This document shows positions 17,158-25,455 of a DNA stretch of 64,000 nt, piece by piece. The stretch is from Amycolatopsis palatopharyngis (GTDB lineage: Bacteria; Actinomycetota; Actinomycetes; Mycobacteriales; Pseudonocardiaceae). Under the pieces are notes generated by a model, which worked only from the letters and a program-made list of their open reading frames with translations, was not told the origin of the DNA and did no database searches. A program made the translations under genes and the position numbers. The stretch lies in assembly GCF_003385185.1 (NCBI RefSeq), contig NZ_PQHZ01000032.1, positions 1-64,000 on the forward strand, given 5' to 3'. How positions within the stretch are numbered: the first letter of the stretch is position 1; the number at the start of each line of letters is the position of its first letter.

Positions 17158-18333
17158 TCATGCGGCCCGCAACGCCTGATCGAGGTCACTCCACAGGTCG
17201 TCCACGTCCTCGAGACCCGCCGAGAGCCGCAGCAGGGACTCCGGGACACCGCTCGCCTGCCTGGCCTCGGGACCGACCAGCCGGTGGGTGAGCGCGGCGG
17301 GATGCTCGATCAGCGTGTCCACCGAGCCCAGGCTGACCGCCGGCGTGATCAGCCCGAGCTTGCCCACCACGATGTTCGGGTCCCCCGCGGGCTCGAAGGC
17401 CAGCATCGCCCCGGTTCCGCGCAGCTGGGCGCCGAGCACACCTCGTACGTCCTCTTCGCGGTTCAGGCCGGGATAGCGGACCCGCAGGACCGCGGGATGC
17501 GCTTCGAGGCGAGCGGCCAGCTCGGCCGCCGTCCGCTGCGCCGCCTCGACCCGCAGCGGCAGGGTCGCGAGCCCACGATGCAGCAGGTAGCCGCCGAGCG
17601 GATGCAGAACGGCACCGGTGAGGATGCGCACCTGCCGCAACGGGGCCGCGAGCCGGGCAGCGCAGGCCACCACGCCGCCGAGCACGTCCCCGTGCCCGCC
17701 CAGGTACTTGGTACCGGAGTGCAGCACGTAGGCGGCGCCGTGCGCGGCCGGGTTCTGCAGCACCGGAGTCGCGAACGTGTTGTCGACCAGCACCGGCACA
17801 TCACCCGCCTGCCGGACGACGCCGGCGATGTCGACGAGGTCCAGGTTCGGGTTCGCCGGTGTCTCCAGCACGACCAGGCCGGTGTCGGGGCGCACGGCCG
17901 AGGCGACCTCGTCGGCGCGGACGTAACTGGTCTCGGTGCCGAGCAGGCCGGTGACCAGCAGGTGGTCGGTGCCGCCGTAGAGCGGCCGGACGGCGACGAC
18001 ATGTCGCTTGTCCGCCATCAGGCAGGCGGCCTGCACGACCGCGGTGACCGCGGCCATTCCGCTGGCGAACGCGACAGAGTCGTCGGTGCCCTCGAGTTCG
18101 GCCAGGGCACGCTCGAAACGGGCGACCGTCGGGTTGTGCAGCCTGGCGTACACCGGGGAAGCGGCGTCGGCGGCACCCTCGGCCCATGCACCGAGCGCCT
18201 CGCCGCCGAGTGCGTGGTCCGGAATCGGGTACGTGGTGGAGAGATCGATCGGCGGGGCGTGCACACCCAGGTCCCCCAGGTCCTGCCTGCCACCGTGTAC
18301 CGCTCGCGTCCGCATGCCGTCGAGACTGCTCAC
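17158..18333 (-). CDS. Cys/Met metabolism PLP-dependent enzyme (cystathionine gamma-lyase/synthase family)
   Basis: This 391-residue fold-type I PLP enzyme acts in transsulfuration or methionine/homocysteine metabolism. YARLHNPTVARFERALAEL, SGMAAVTAV and the Schiff-base lysine in LHSGTKYLGGHGDVLGG are family hallmarks. The start is GTG 18333, with AGGAGG 6 nt upstream; ATG 18315 is less likely. It is divergent from an Lrp/AsnC regulator that probably controls it. Family members differ in chemistry (gamma-synthase, gamma-lyase, beta-lyase), and I cannot choose among them. Confidence 0.88.
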   Translation of the reverse strand: MSSLDGMRTRAVHGGRQDLGDLGVHAPPIDLSTTYPIPDHALGGEALGAWAEGAADAASPVYARLHNPTVARFERALAELEGTDDSVAFASGMAAVTAVVQAACLMADKRHVVAVRPLYGGTDHLLVTGLLGTETSYVRADEVASAVRPDTGLVVLETPANPNLDLVDIAGVVRQAGDVPVLVDNTFATPVLQNPAAHGAAYVLHSGTKYLGGHGDVLGGVVACAARLAAPLRQVRILTGAVLHPLGGYLLHRGLATLPLRVEAAQRTAAELAARLEAHPAVLRVRYPGLNREEDVRGVLGAQLRGTGAMLAFEPAGDPNIVVGKLGLITPAVSLGSVDTLIEHPAALTHRLVGPEARQASGVPESLLRLSAGLEDVDDLWSDLDQALRAA

Positions 18334-18343
18334 CGCTATCCTC

Positions 18344-18361
18344 CTTGTTCGCCGGAACAAG
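18344..18361. promoter_or_regulatory. Operator-like inverted repeat between lrp-type gene and PLP enzyme
   Basis: CTTGTTCGCCGGAACAAG has two perfect 7-bp arms around a GCCG centre. It lies 10 bp upstream of the GTG of the PLP enzyme, overlapping its ribosome site, in the 97-bp divergent promoter region with the Lrp-type gene. Size and position suit an Lrp/AsnC binding site; this is inference. Confidence 0.55.
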
Positions 18362-18430
18362 AAAATCCTGCACCGAAAACGGCAGCGGTCCATAGATGCC
18401 GCATTATCTTCGGAGATTGGGGAAACAACC

Positions 18431-18907
18431 ATGTTCGATGCGGTGGACGTCGAGATTGTGACCGCCCTGCAGAATGACGCTCGGCTGCCGAACAAGGACC
18501 TGGCCGCCCAGGTGAACGTCGCCCCTTCGACCTGCCTGGTTCGCCACCGTGCGCTACGGGACCGAGGCGTGATCACCGGCTATCGGGCCGAGGTGGACCT
18601 GCGGGCGCTGGGCAGGCCGCTGCAGGCGGTGATCGCGGTACGGGTGCGGCCGCACACCAGGGCGATGGTGCTGCCGTTCATGGACTACGTACTCGAACTG
18701 CCGGAGACCGTCTCGGTATCCCACGTCGCCGGTCCCGACGACTTCCTCGTGCACGTCGCGGTCAGCGACGCGGCCCACCTCCAGCGGCTCGTGCTGGATG
18801 CCTTCACCAGCAGGCCGGAGGTCGCCCAGTTGCACACGAACCTGATCTTCGAGCATCGCAGGAAGGCGCAGGTCCCACCGACTCCCGAGTTCACCGCAAA
18901 GCACTGA
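18431..18907 (+). CDS. Lrp/AsnC family transcriptional regulator
   Basis: This 158-residue protein starts at ATG 18431. An N-terminal winged HTH includes DVEIVTALQNDARLPNKDLA and VNVAPSTCLVRHRALRDRGVI. A RAM/ACT-like ligand domain follows, with AVIAVRVRPHT and VSHVAGPDDFLVHVAV. Such regulators sense amino acids and often act on a divergent neighbour, here the Cys/Met PLP enzyme and possibly azlCD. The ligand is unknown. Confidence 0.92.
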   Translation: MFDAVDVEIVTALQNDARLPNKDLAAQVNVAPSTCLVRHRALRDRGVITGYRAEVDLRALGRPLQAVIAVRVRPHTRAMVLPFMDYVLELPETVSVSHVAGPDDFLVHVAVSDAAHLQRLVLDAFTSRPEVAQLHTNLIFEHRRKAQVPPTPEFTAKH

Positions 18908-18954
18908 CCCGCCTGACGCCCTGCCGCCTCGACAGCGGGACCTCGTCGGCCGGA

Positions 18955-19281
18955 TCAGGGAACGCCGAGCAGGCGCAGGCCGGCCGCCGTCCCGGCCGCG
19001 GCGATCACGATCAGCACGAACGGCGCCTTTCGCCAGGCCAGCAATCCACCGACGGCGACGCCTGCCGGCCGGGCGACACCGGCGAACTCGGCGCCCTCCA
19101 TCAGCGCCGATGTGGCCACCAGGGCCGCCAGCAGCACCACCGCGGACGTCGCGACCAGTCGCTGAGTCCTGTCCGAGATCCGCACCCTTGCGCGCAACAC
19201 GGGGCCCGCGACCCGGAACGCGAACGTGCCCACGGCGAGCACCAGGGTCGAGGCCACCAGGACGATCGGATCGGTGATCAT
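18955..19281 (-). CDS. azlD: AzlD-type branched-chain amino acid exporter small subunit
   Basis: This 108-residue protein has four hydrophobic segments and the AFRVAGPVLRARVRISDRTQ opening typical of AzlD. With AzlC it forms an exporter of branched-chain amino acids or analogues. Its start overlaps the azlC stop by 4 bp. It converges on the Lrp gene. The substrate is inferred from the family only. Confidence 0.88.
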   Translation of the reverse strand: MITDPIVLVASTLVLAVGTFAFRVAGPVLRARVRISDRTQRLVATSAVVLLAALVATSALMEGAEFAGVARPAGVAVGGLLAWRKAPFVLIVIAAAGTAAGLRLLGVP

Positions 19282-19982
19282 GCGGGGACCTCCTGTTTCG
19301 GGCCGGTGTCCGCGTCCTTCCTGCCGAGACCGGCCAGCATCCCGGCGAGAGCGAGCAGCACCGGCAGGCCGGCGGGAAGAAACGGCGCCGTCGCCAGCGC
19401 GATCGCCACTCCGGCCAGGGCGGCCCGCAGGGCGGCCGGGTCACGCAGCGAGGGCAGCAGCAACGCCAGGAGCACGGCGGGGAAGGCGGCGTCCAGGCCG
19501 AAGACACCGGGATCGGTCACCGCGGCACCGCCTACGCCGCCGATCGCGACGCCGATGTTCCAGCACACGAACAATCCGATTCCGCACGCCCAGTACGCGG
19601 CCCTGCGACGGTCCGCCTCCTGCTGGGCGAGCGCGAACGCGACGGTCTCGTCGATCATCAGATGTGAGCCGGCCATCCGCCGCGCCCAGCCACGCCCGAG
19701 GACGTCACCGACCGCGAAGCCGAACGGCACGTGCCGTGCGTTGACCAGCAGGCCCGCCAGTACCGCGGCGATCGGATTGCCGCCGGAGGCCACGATGCCG
19801 ACGAACATGAACTGGGACGCCCCCGCGAAGACGAGCAGCGACAGGAGCATGGGCAGCCACATCGGGAAGCCGGAGCTCACCGCGATGGCACCGAACGAGA
19901 CGCCGACGAGGCCGTCGGCGAGACACACCAGGCCTATGTCGCGGGCCAGCTCGCGGTCTAAGGTTCTCCATAACGAACGCAT
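19278..19982 (-). CDS. azlC: AzlC family branched-chain amino acid permease
   Basis: This 234-residue membrane protein has about seven hydrophobic segments and AzlC hallmarks such as GVSFGAIAVSSGF, FAGASQFMFVGIVASGG and NARHVPFGFAV. It is the large subunit of the AzlCD exporter. It is divergent from an XRE-cupin regulator with 67 bp between the starts, the usual arrangement for a regulator controlling the exporter. Confidence 0.92.
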   Translation of the reverse strand: MRSLWRTLDRELARDIGLVCLADGLVGVSFGAIAVSSGFPMWLPMLLSLLVFAGASQFMFVGIVASGGNPIAAVLAGLLVNARHVPFGFAVGDVLGRGWARRMAGSHLMIDETVAFALAQQEADRRRAAYWACGIGLFVCWNIGVAIGGVGGAAVTDPGVFGLDAAFPAVLLALLLPSLRDPAALRAALAGVAIALATAPFLPAGLPVLLALAGMLAGLGRKDADTGPKQEVPA

Positions 19983-20010
19983 CGACTTCTATAATGAACA
20001 ATCTGACCCG

Positions 20011-20028
20011 TGTTCGTCAAGCCGAACA
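20011..20028. promoter_or_regulatory. Operator-like inverted repeat in azlC/XRE divergent region
   Basis: TGTTCGTCAAGCCGAACA has perfect 6-bp arms (TGTTCG/CGAACA) with a 6-bp centre. It lies between azlC and the XRE-cupin gene. A TATAAT sequence occurs at 19990-19995, a good -10 match for the plus-strand regulator gene. Control by the XRE protein is inference. Confidence 0.5.
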
Positions 20029-20049
20029 GAACGACTTATGGAGCGAACG

Positions 20050-20616
20050 ATGACCGATTCGGCGCGAGGCGGGGCTCCGCTGGCCGTGATCGCGGAGTCA
20101 CTGCGCCGTGAGCGCAACCGCGCGCACCTCTCACTCACCGAGGTGGCACGCAGAGCGGGAATCGCGAAGTCCACGCTCTCGCAGCTGGAGTCCGCGACGG
20201 GCAACCCCAGTGTGGAAACCCTGTGGGCGCTCAGCGTGGCGCTGGACGTCCCGTTCGCCCGGCTGGTGGATCCGCCGCGCCCGCGCGTACAGGTGATCCG
20301 CAGGGGCGAAGGGCCGACCTTCGCCGCGGAACGGTCCGACTACATCGCGACGCTGCTCGCCTCGTGCCCGCCGAACGCGCGACGGGACCTGTACCTGATC
20401 TCCGCCGAACCCGGCTCGCCCCGGGAGTCGGATCCGCATATGCCGGGGGTCGTCGAGCACGTCATCCTCACCAGTGGTAGCGCACGGGTGGGCGTGACCG
20501 ACGATCCGGTCGAGCTGGCACCGGGCGACTACATCGCCTATCCGGGCGACGTGGCCCACGTATTCGACGCGCTCGAACCAGGCACCGTCGCGGTGCTGGT
20601 GTCCGAACACGTGTGA
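20050..20616 (+). CDS. XRE family regulator with C-terminal cupin
   Basis: This 188-residue protein starts at ATG 20050, with GGAG 6 nt upstream. The N-terminal HTH (about residues 12-66) includes LSLTEVARRAGIAKSTLSQLE and NPSVETLWALSVALD. The cupin domain (about residues 95-188) includes ELAPGDYIAYPGDVAHVFDA. This architecture is common among regulators of amino-acid and amine transport. It faces azlC, so azlCD control is likely. A 20-bp-stem terminator follows its stop. Confidence 0.9.
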   Translation: MTDSARGGAPLAVIAESLRRERNRAHLSLTEVARRAGIAKSTLSQLESATGNPSVETLWALSVALDVPFARLVDPPRPRVQVIRRGEGPTFAAERSDYIATLLASCPPNARRDLYLISAEPGSPRESDPHMPGVVEHVILTSGSARVGVTDDPVELAPGDYIAYPGDVAHVFDALEPGTVAVLVSEHV

Positions 20617-20622
20617 ACGGCG

Positions 20623-20668
20623 CCGGCCGGTGCGCCGAACTCGTCGTGGAGTTCGGCGCACCGGCCGG
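20623..20668. terminator. Bidirectional terminator, perfect 20-bp stem
   Basis: The arms 20623-20642 and 20649-20668 are perfectly complementary over 20 bp and enclose a 6-nt loop GTCGTG. The hairpin sits between the convergent XRE gene (stop 20616) and pdxS (stop 20682), so it probably ends both transcripts. There is no T-run, as is usual in high-GC actinobacteria. Confidence 0.8.
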
Positions 20669-20681
20669 TCGGACGCGGTGA

Positions 20682-21596
20682 CTACCAGCCGCGCTCGGCG
20701 AGCCGGTGCGGCTCGGGCACGTCGTCGACGTTGATGCCGACCATGGCCTCACCGAGACCACGGGAGACCTTGGCGAGCACGTCCGGGTCGTCGTGGAAGG
20801 TCGTGGCCTTCACGATCGCCTCGGCACGCTGGGCTGGGTTGCCGGACTTGAAGATGCCGGAGCCGACGAACACGCCCTCGGCGCCGAGCTGCATCATCAT
20901 CGCGGCGTCGGCCGGGGTGGCGATGCCACCCGCGGTGAACAGCACGACCGGGAGCTTGCCCTTCGCGGCGACCTCCTTGACCAGCTCATAGGGCGCCTGC
21001 AGCTCCTTCGCGGCGACGTAGAGCTCGTCCTCCGGCAGCGAGGACAGCCTGCGCAGCTCCGCGCGGATCTTGCGCATATGCGTGGTCGCGTTGGAGACGT
21101 CGCCAGTGCCGGCCTCGCCCTTCGACCGGATCATCGCGGCACCTTCGTTGATCCGCCGCAGCGCCTCGCCGAGGTTTGTCGCGCCGCAGACGAACGGCAC
21201 GGTGAAAGCCCACTTGTCGATGTGGTTGGCGAAGTCGGCTGGGGTCAGCACCTCGGACTCGTCTACGTAGTCGACCCCGAGGGACTGCAGCACCTGGGCC
21301 TCGACGAAGTGCCCGATCCGGGCCTTGGCCATCACCGGGATGGAGACCGAGGAGATGATCCCGTCGATCAGGTCGGGGTCACTCATCCGGGCCACGCCGC
21401 CCTGGGCGCGAATGTCGGCGGGCACTCGCTCGAGCGCCATCACCGCGACCGCGCCGGCGTCCTCGGCGATCTTCGCCTGCTCGGCGTCGACCACGTCCAT
21501 GATCACGCCACCCTTGAGCATCTCGGCCATACCGCGCTTGACCCGTGCGGTACCGGTCTCGGCCGGGGCGGAACTGGTGAACTGGGCGTCAGACAC
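20682..21596 (-). CDS. pdxS: Pyridoxal 5'-phosphate synthase lyase subunit PdxS
   Basis: This 304-residue (beta/alpha)8 enzyme forms PLP from ribose 5-phosphate, glyceraldehyde 3-phosphate and ammonia supplied by PdxT. MLKGGVIMDVV, MAKARIGHFVEAQ and IRSKGEAGTGDV hold the conserved catalytic lysines and phosphate-binding residues. GTG 21596 is the chosen start, giving an N-terminus in line with the family. It is separated from pdxT by about 3.6 kb of amino acid metabolism and export genes. Confidence 0.95.
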   Translation of the reverse strand: MSDAQFTSSAPAETGTARVKRGMAEMLKGGVIMDVVDAEQAKIAEDAGAVAVMALERVPADIRAQGGVARMSDPDLIDGIISSVSIPVMAKARIGHFVEAQVLQSLGVDYVDESEVLTPADFANHIDKWAFTVPFVCGATNLGEALRRINEGAAMIRSKGEAGTGDVSNATTHMRKIRAELRRLSSLPEDELYVAAKELQAPYELVKEVAAKGKLPVVLFTAGGIATPADAAMMMQLGAEGVFVGSGIFKSGNPAQRAEAIVKATTFHDDPDVLAKVSRGLGEAMVGINVDDVPEPHRLAERGW

Positions 21597-21702
21597 TGAG
21601 GGACCTTTCAACGTGAACGGGTTACTCCACCAGCGTAGGCTCACGTGGACCGCTCATCCAGGCCAGTAAGCGGCAATCTCAGCAGTCCACTCGGGGTGCC
21701 AC

Positions 21703-22482
21703 TCAGTGGTTCTCCGGACCTGACCCCAGCAGTCCGTCGGCGATCGCGGTGCGCGAGTAGAGCACACTGCGACCAAGGCGATAGCCGCTGACCAGGCCCG
21801 ATGCCCGAAGTACCGCAAAGTGCTGGGAGACCCCTCCCGGGTCAGGCCGGTACGGGCGGCGAGTTCAGTGGTGGAGGCCGGGACGTCCAGTTGAGTGAGC
21901 AGGATCGCTCTCCCCGGCCCCCCGGCCGACGAGAGCGGCCAGCGCCCCCGGCACCCGCGGCCCGCCCGTCTCCCACAGCGCTCGAATACGGGGCCAGTGC
22001 GGCGCGATTGCCAGCTCCCAGTAGTCCCGCACGAGGTGAGCCAGCAGGTCGAGCCCGCCCTCGGGATCCCGGTGCAACGAGTCCGCCTCCGCCCAACGAC
22101 GAGGAGCGGGCACGACCGAATCCAGTTCGGCCCGGACGTACTCCGGTGCGGCCGTACGCAGGAGTTCGAGTTCGTCGGCCAGTTCCGCGACCGGGGTGTG
22201 CGGGGTAGGCCGCGGCCCGGCGCACCCACCAGTTCGGCGAGCAGTCCGATGTCGAGCCCGGACTCCGCGAGCGCGGACCGGGTGCGTTTGACCCACGGCA
22301 GGTGCAGCGCGTGGTCGCCGGGTGCGAGGAGGACACGGACGCTGGCCACCACCTCCCAGAATCCTCGCCTCACTCGCCGGCATGCTGCACCGCGCTCGTT
22401 GCCGTACCCGAGTTGGTCTCGGTGCCGGTCGCGCGAACCGGGTAAGCGCGACGTCCTGTGCCGAGAACCGAAGTTCGAGCAT
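21703..22482 (-). pseudogene. Decayed ArsR/DUF5937-like winged-HTH regulator
   Basis: Pieces of one regulator are spread over three frames. Reading from 22482: MLELRFSAQDVALTRFA, then in another frame FWEVVASVRVL and HLPWVKRTRSALAESGLD, then back to the first frame for VAELADELELLRTAAPEYV and DLLAHLVRDYWELAIA. An AILLTQLDVPASTTELA segment is again in the second frame, and VSQHFAVLRASGLVSGY plus VLYSRTAIADGLLG, ending at TGA 21703-21705, is in the third frame. An insertion follows the first segment. Compared with intact relatives I remember (about 330 residues), a middle block of about 100 residues is missing. Several independent lesions argue for real decay over a single sequencing error. Confidence 0.8.
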
Positions 22483-22633
22483 CGCCCCTCACCCCACCTG
22501 ACGTTTCCGGCCGCGGAACCTAGCGTTGTGCGCAACCGTCTGTCGCGCCGCCGGGTGGACGCACTTGCCCACTGCCCCCGATGAGGTGTGTGATCGAGGG
22601 CACAGCATCCAACACGGTGCGAGGAGGCCAGCG

Positions 22634-24754
22634 ATGGCGGACAGACAACCGAGGAACGCCGGCACTCCCGCCGCGATCGCCGTGACGGAGCCGGGCAAGG
22701 TTCGCAATGTCGTGCTGGTCGGGCCTTCCGGGGCGGGCAAGACCACCCTCACCGAGGCCCTGCTCGCCGCATCGGGGGCGGTGAACAGAGTGGGGTCGGT
22801 CGTGGACGGGACGACCGTCTGCGACCACGACCCCGCCGCGGTGCGCCAGCAGCGTTCGGTGGGCCTTTCGGTCGCCCCGCTCGTCCGAGGTGACATCAAG
22901 ATAAACCTCATCGATACCCCCGGATACGCCGATTTCGTCGGTGAACTGCGCGCCGGACTGCGGGCCGCCGACGCCGCACTGTTCGTGGTGAGCGCGGGTG
23001 AGGGCGTGGACGCCGCGACGGTCGCGCTGTGGCAGGAGTGCGCCACCGTCAGGATGCCGCGTGCCGTTGTCGTATCCCGGCTCGATCATCCGAGGGCGGA
23101 CCCCGAGGCCGAGGTCGCCGCCTGCCGGTCGGCCTTCGGAACCGGCGTCCTCCCGCTGTATCTGCCCGCGGGGGGTGGCCGCACTGGCCTGATCGGGTTG
23201 ATCACGCAGCGCTTCTTCGACTACTCCGACGGGCACCCGCCGCAGGTACGGGAACCCGTGCCGGAGGACCTGGAGCGGCTGACCGGCGCCCGCGACGAGT
23301 TGATCGAGGGCATCATCGCCGAGAGCGAGGACGAAACCCTCATGGAGCGCTACCTGGGGGGCGAGGACATTTCCGAGAGCACCCTCATCGCCGATCTGGA
23401 GACCGCGGTGGCGCGGGGATCTTTCCATCCGGTGATCCCGGTGTGCGCGGTGACCGGTGTCGGGCTCGCGGAGGTGCTCGACGGGATCGTCAGGGCCTTT
23501 CCCTCGCCGCTGGAGCACGCGCTACCCGAGGTCACCTCGCCCGATGGTGAGCCACAGGGCACGCTGCGCCCCGACCCGGACGGCCCACTCGCGGCCGAGG
23601 TCGTGCGCACGGCGGTGGACTCCTACGTCGGGCGCGTTTCGCTGGTCAGGGTGTTCTCCGGAACCCTGCGCCCGGAACGGCCGGTGCACGTCTCCGGGCA
23701 CGGGCTGGCCGAACGCGGACACGAGGACCACGACGCCGACGAGCGTGTGGCGCATCTGTACTCCCCGCTCGGCGCGATCCTGCGCGAGGTACCGCATTGC
23801 GTGGCAGGCGATCTCTGCGCGCTGACCAAGATCGGTTCGGCGGAGACGGGGGACACCGTGTCCGCCCCGGAACGGCCGCTACTCATGCGCCCGTGGCCGA
23901 TGCCGGAGCCGCTGCTGCCGGTGGCGGTCGCGGCACGGACCCGCAGCGACGAGGACGCCCTCGCGCGCAACCTGGCCCGCCTCGTCGCAGGCGATCCCAC
24001 CCTGCGCCTGGAACGCAACGCCGAGACGAATCAGCTCGTGTTGTGGTGCATGGGTGAGGCACATTCCGACGTGGTGCTCTCCCGGCTGCGGGCGGGCGGG
24101 GCCGAGGTGGAGACCGAACCCGTCCGGACGAGCCTGCGCACGACGTTCGCCCGCGGCGCCCACGGGCATGGCAGGCACGTCAAGCAGTCCGGCGGACACG
24201 GCCAGTACGCGGTGTGCGACATCGAGGTCGAGCCGCTGCCACGCGGAACGGGGATAGAGTTCGCCGACCGTGTGGTGGGAGGCGCGGTACCGCACCAGTT
24301 CATCCCGAGCGTCGAGAAGGGAGTCCGGGCCCAGCTCGCGAAGGGGTTGGACGAGGAAGGGCATCCGGTGATCGACGTCCGGGTGACTCTGCTGGACGGC
24401 AAGGCACACAGCGTCGACTCCTCCGACGCCGCGTTCCAGACCGCGGCCTCGCTCGCGCTGAAGGACGCGGCCGCGGATGGCGCCGTCCAGGTGCTGGAGC
24501 CCGTGGACGAGGTGTCGGTGTGGCTTCCCGACGAGTACCTCGGCTCCGTGCTCGGTGACCTCTCGGCCCGCAGGGGCAGGGTGCTCGGCACCGAGGCCGA
24601 CGAAGGTGGCCGGTCTGTGGTGCGGGCAGAGGTGCCCAGTACCGAACTCCTGCGCTACGCCGTCGATCTGCGTTCGCTCACGTCCGGTACGGCGACGTTC
24701 ACCAGGCGGCACGCCCGCTACGACCCGGCGCCGCAGAACGCGCACGCCGGCTGA
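22634..24754 (+). CDS. fusA2: Elongation factor G-like protein EF-G2
   Basis: This 706-residue paralogue of EF-G starts at ATG 22634 after a strong GAGGAGG. It shows the G domain with P-loop GPSGAGKTT (residues 30-38) and DTPG (94-97), then domains II-V down to VSVWLPDEYLGSVLGDLSARRG. The G4 motif, NKxD in real EF-G, reads SRLD (148-151), and the switch I region lacks the ERGITI motif. Mycobacterial EF-G2 was reported to bind GTP but not to support translation; the same may hold here by inference. It is a single transcription unit ending at the repeat array at 24778. Confidence 0.88.
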   Translation: MADRQPRNAGTPAAIAVTEPGKVRNVVLVGPSGAGKTTLTEALLAASGAVNRVGSVVDGTTVCDHDPAAVRQQRSVGLSVAPLVRGDIKINLIDTPGYADFVGELRAGLRAADAALFVVSAGEGVDAATVALWQECATVRMPRAVVVSRLDHPRADPEAEVAACRSAFGTGVLPLYLPAGGGRTGLIGLITQRFFDYSDGHPPQVREPVPEDLERLTGARDELIEGIIAESEDETLMERYLGGEDISESTLIADLETAVARGSFHPVIPVCAVTGVGLAEVLDGIVRAFPSPLEHALPEVTSPDGEPQGTLRPDPDGPLAAEVVRTAVDSYVGRVSLVRVFSGTLRPERPVHVSGHGLAERGHEDHDADERVAHLYSPLGAILREVPHCVAGDLCALTKIGSAETGDTVSAPERPLLMRPWPMPEPLLPVAVAARTRSDEDALARNLARLVAGDPTLRLERNAETNQLVLWCMGEAHSDVVLSRLRAGGAEVETEPVRTSLRTTFARGAHGHGRHVKQSGGHGQYAVCDIEVEPLPRGTGIEFADRVVGGAVPHQFIPSVEKGVRAQLAKGLDEEGHPVIDVRVTLLDGKAHSVDSSDAAFQTAASLALKDAAADGAVQVLEPVDEVSVWLPDEYLGSVLGDLSARRGRVLGTEADEGGRSVVRAEVPSTELLRYAVDLRSLTSGTATFTRRHARYDPAPQNAHAG

Positions 24755-24777
24755 CCCCCCGCCCTCCACGCCCCCAA

Positions 24778-24926
24778 CTCGCACTTTCCCGGGAAAGCGC
24801 GAGAGCCCAAGCCACCGACCTGGGATCGGGAGTTTCCGGCCGCGCACTTTCCCGGGAAAGTGCGAGAGCTCGAGCCACCGACCTGCGATCGGCAGTTCTG
24901 GGCCCGCACTTTCCCGGGAAAGTGCG
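24778..24926. repeat. Tandem array of 62-63 bp units, each with a CCCGGG-centred palindrome
   Basis: Three palindromes lie at 24778-24803 (one mismatched pair), 24843-24864 and 24905-24926, all with the core CTTTCCCGGGAAAG and, in the two perfect copies, GCACTTTCCCGGGAAAGTGC. Starts are 63 and 62 bp apart. The spacers are also similar to each other (shared GCCACCGACCTG and GATCGG), so the whole unit is tandemly repeated. The array fills the gap between the convergent EF-G2 and small membrane protein genes. The same family is at 14835-14923. Confidence 0.9.
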
Positions 24927-24939
24927 AGAGCTTGGGTGG

Positions 24940-25455
24940 TCAGCCGGGGGGTTCGGGGCCGTCGAACTCGGGCTCGGCGATTTCGAAGTAGTCCGGTTGG
25001 GCCGCGGTGCCCGCCAGCTTGAAGTAGCGCACCTTGCGCCTGCGACGCAGCGCGAGGGTGTCCCTGATGGCGTCGTTGTGCACCCGCCGCGCGATGACCA
25101 CGCGCTGTTCGGCGTCGACCAGCTCTTCGGCCAGCGCCGTGGGCAGCGCGCGTCTGTTCACCCGCGCCAACAAAGCCGTCAACCGGTTCTCTTCCACCTC
25201 GCGCTCGGGCCGAGGTGCGGACTCGGCGCCGCCCGCCGCGGCTCGCAACTCGTCCGCCTCCGGCCCGGGCAGCGCCGCGGCGGCGACGGCTCGCGCCACC
25301 ACCGCCCTGCGGGCCAGCGCCGCGTCCAGCGCGGCCCAGGCCGCGTCGGTGCGCACATGTAACCGGTCGAGCCGGTTGGCGGTGGCCACCAGCCACAACC
25401 CGCCGACAACCACCAGCGCCGCCGCGATGGCGACAATCAGCAGCACGGTGCTCAT
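24940..25455 (-). CDS. Conserved single-TM membrane protein (PIM cluster)
   Basis: This 171-residue protein has one N-terminal TM (about residues 3-22), then an Ala/Arg/Glu-rich helical domain with LDRLHVRTDAAWAALDAALARR, reminiscent of LemA-like proteins. The C-terminus is a proline-rich acidic tail. Its start overlaps the pimA stop by 4 bp. Mycobacteria also carry a membrane-protein gene at this position after pimA (Rv2609c), although similarity beyond position is not something I can confirm. Function unknown. Confidence 0.75.
   Translation of the reverse strand: MSTVLLIVAIAAALVVVGGLWLVATANRLDRLHVRTDAAWAALDAALARRAVVARAVAAAALPGPEADELRAAAGGAESAPRPEREVEENRLTALLARVNRRALPTALAEELVDAEQRVVIARRVHNDAIRDTLALRRRRKVRYFKLAGTAAQPDYFEIAEPEFDGPEPPG

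Noticed and set aside
24778..24926. CRISPR array
   Set aside because: The units are palindromic, 62-63 bp apart, only three in number, and the spacers are similar to each other, which is the opposite of a CRISPR. No cas genes are present.
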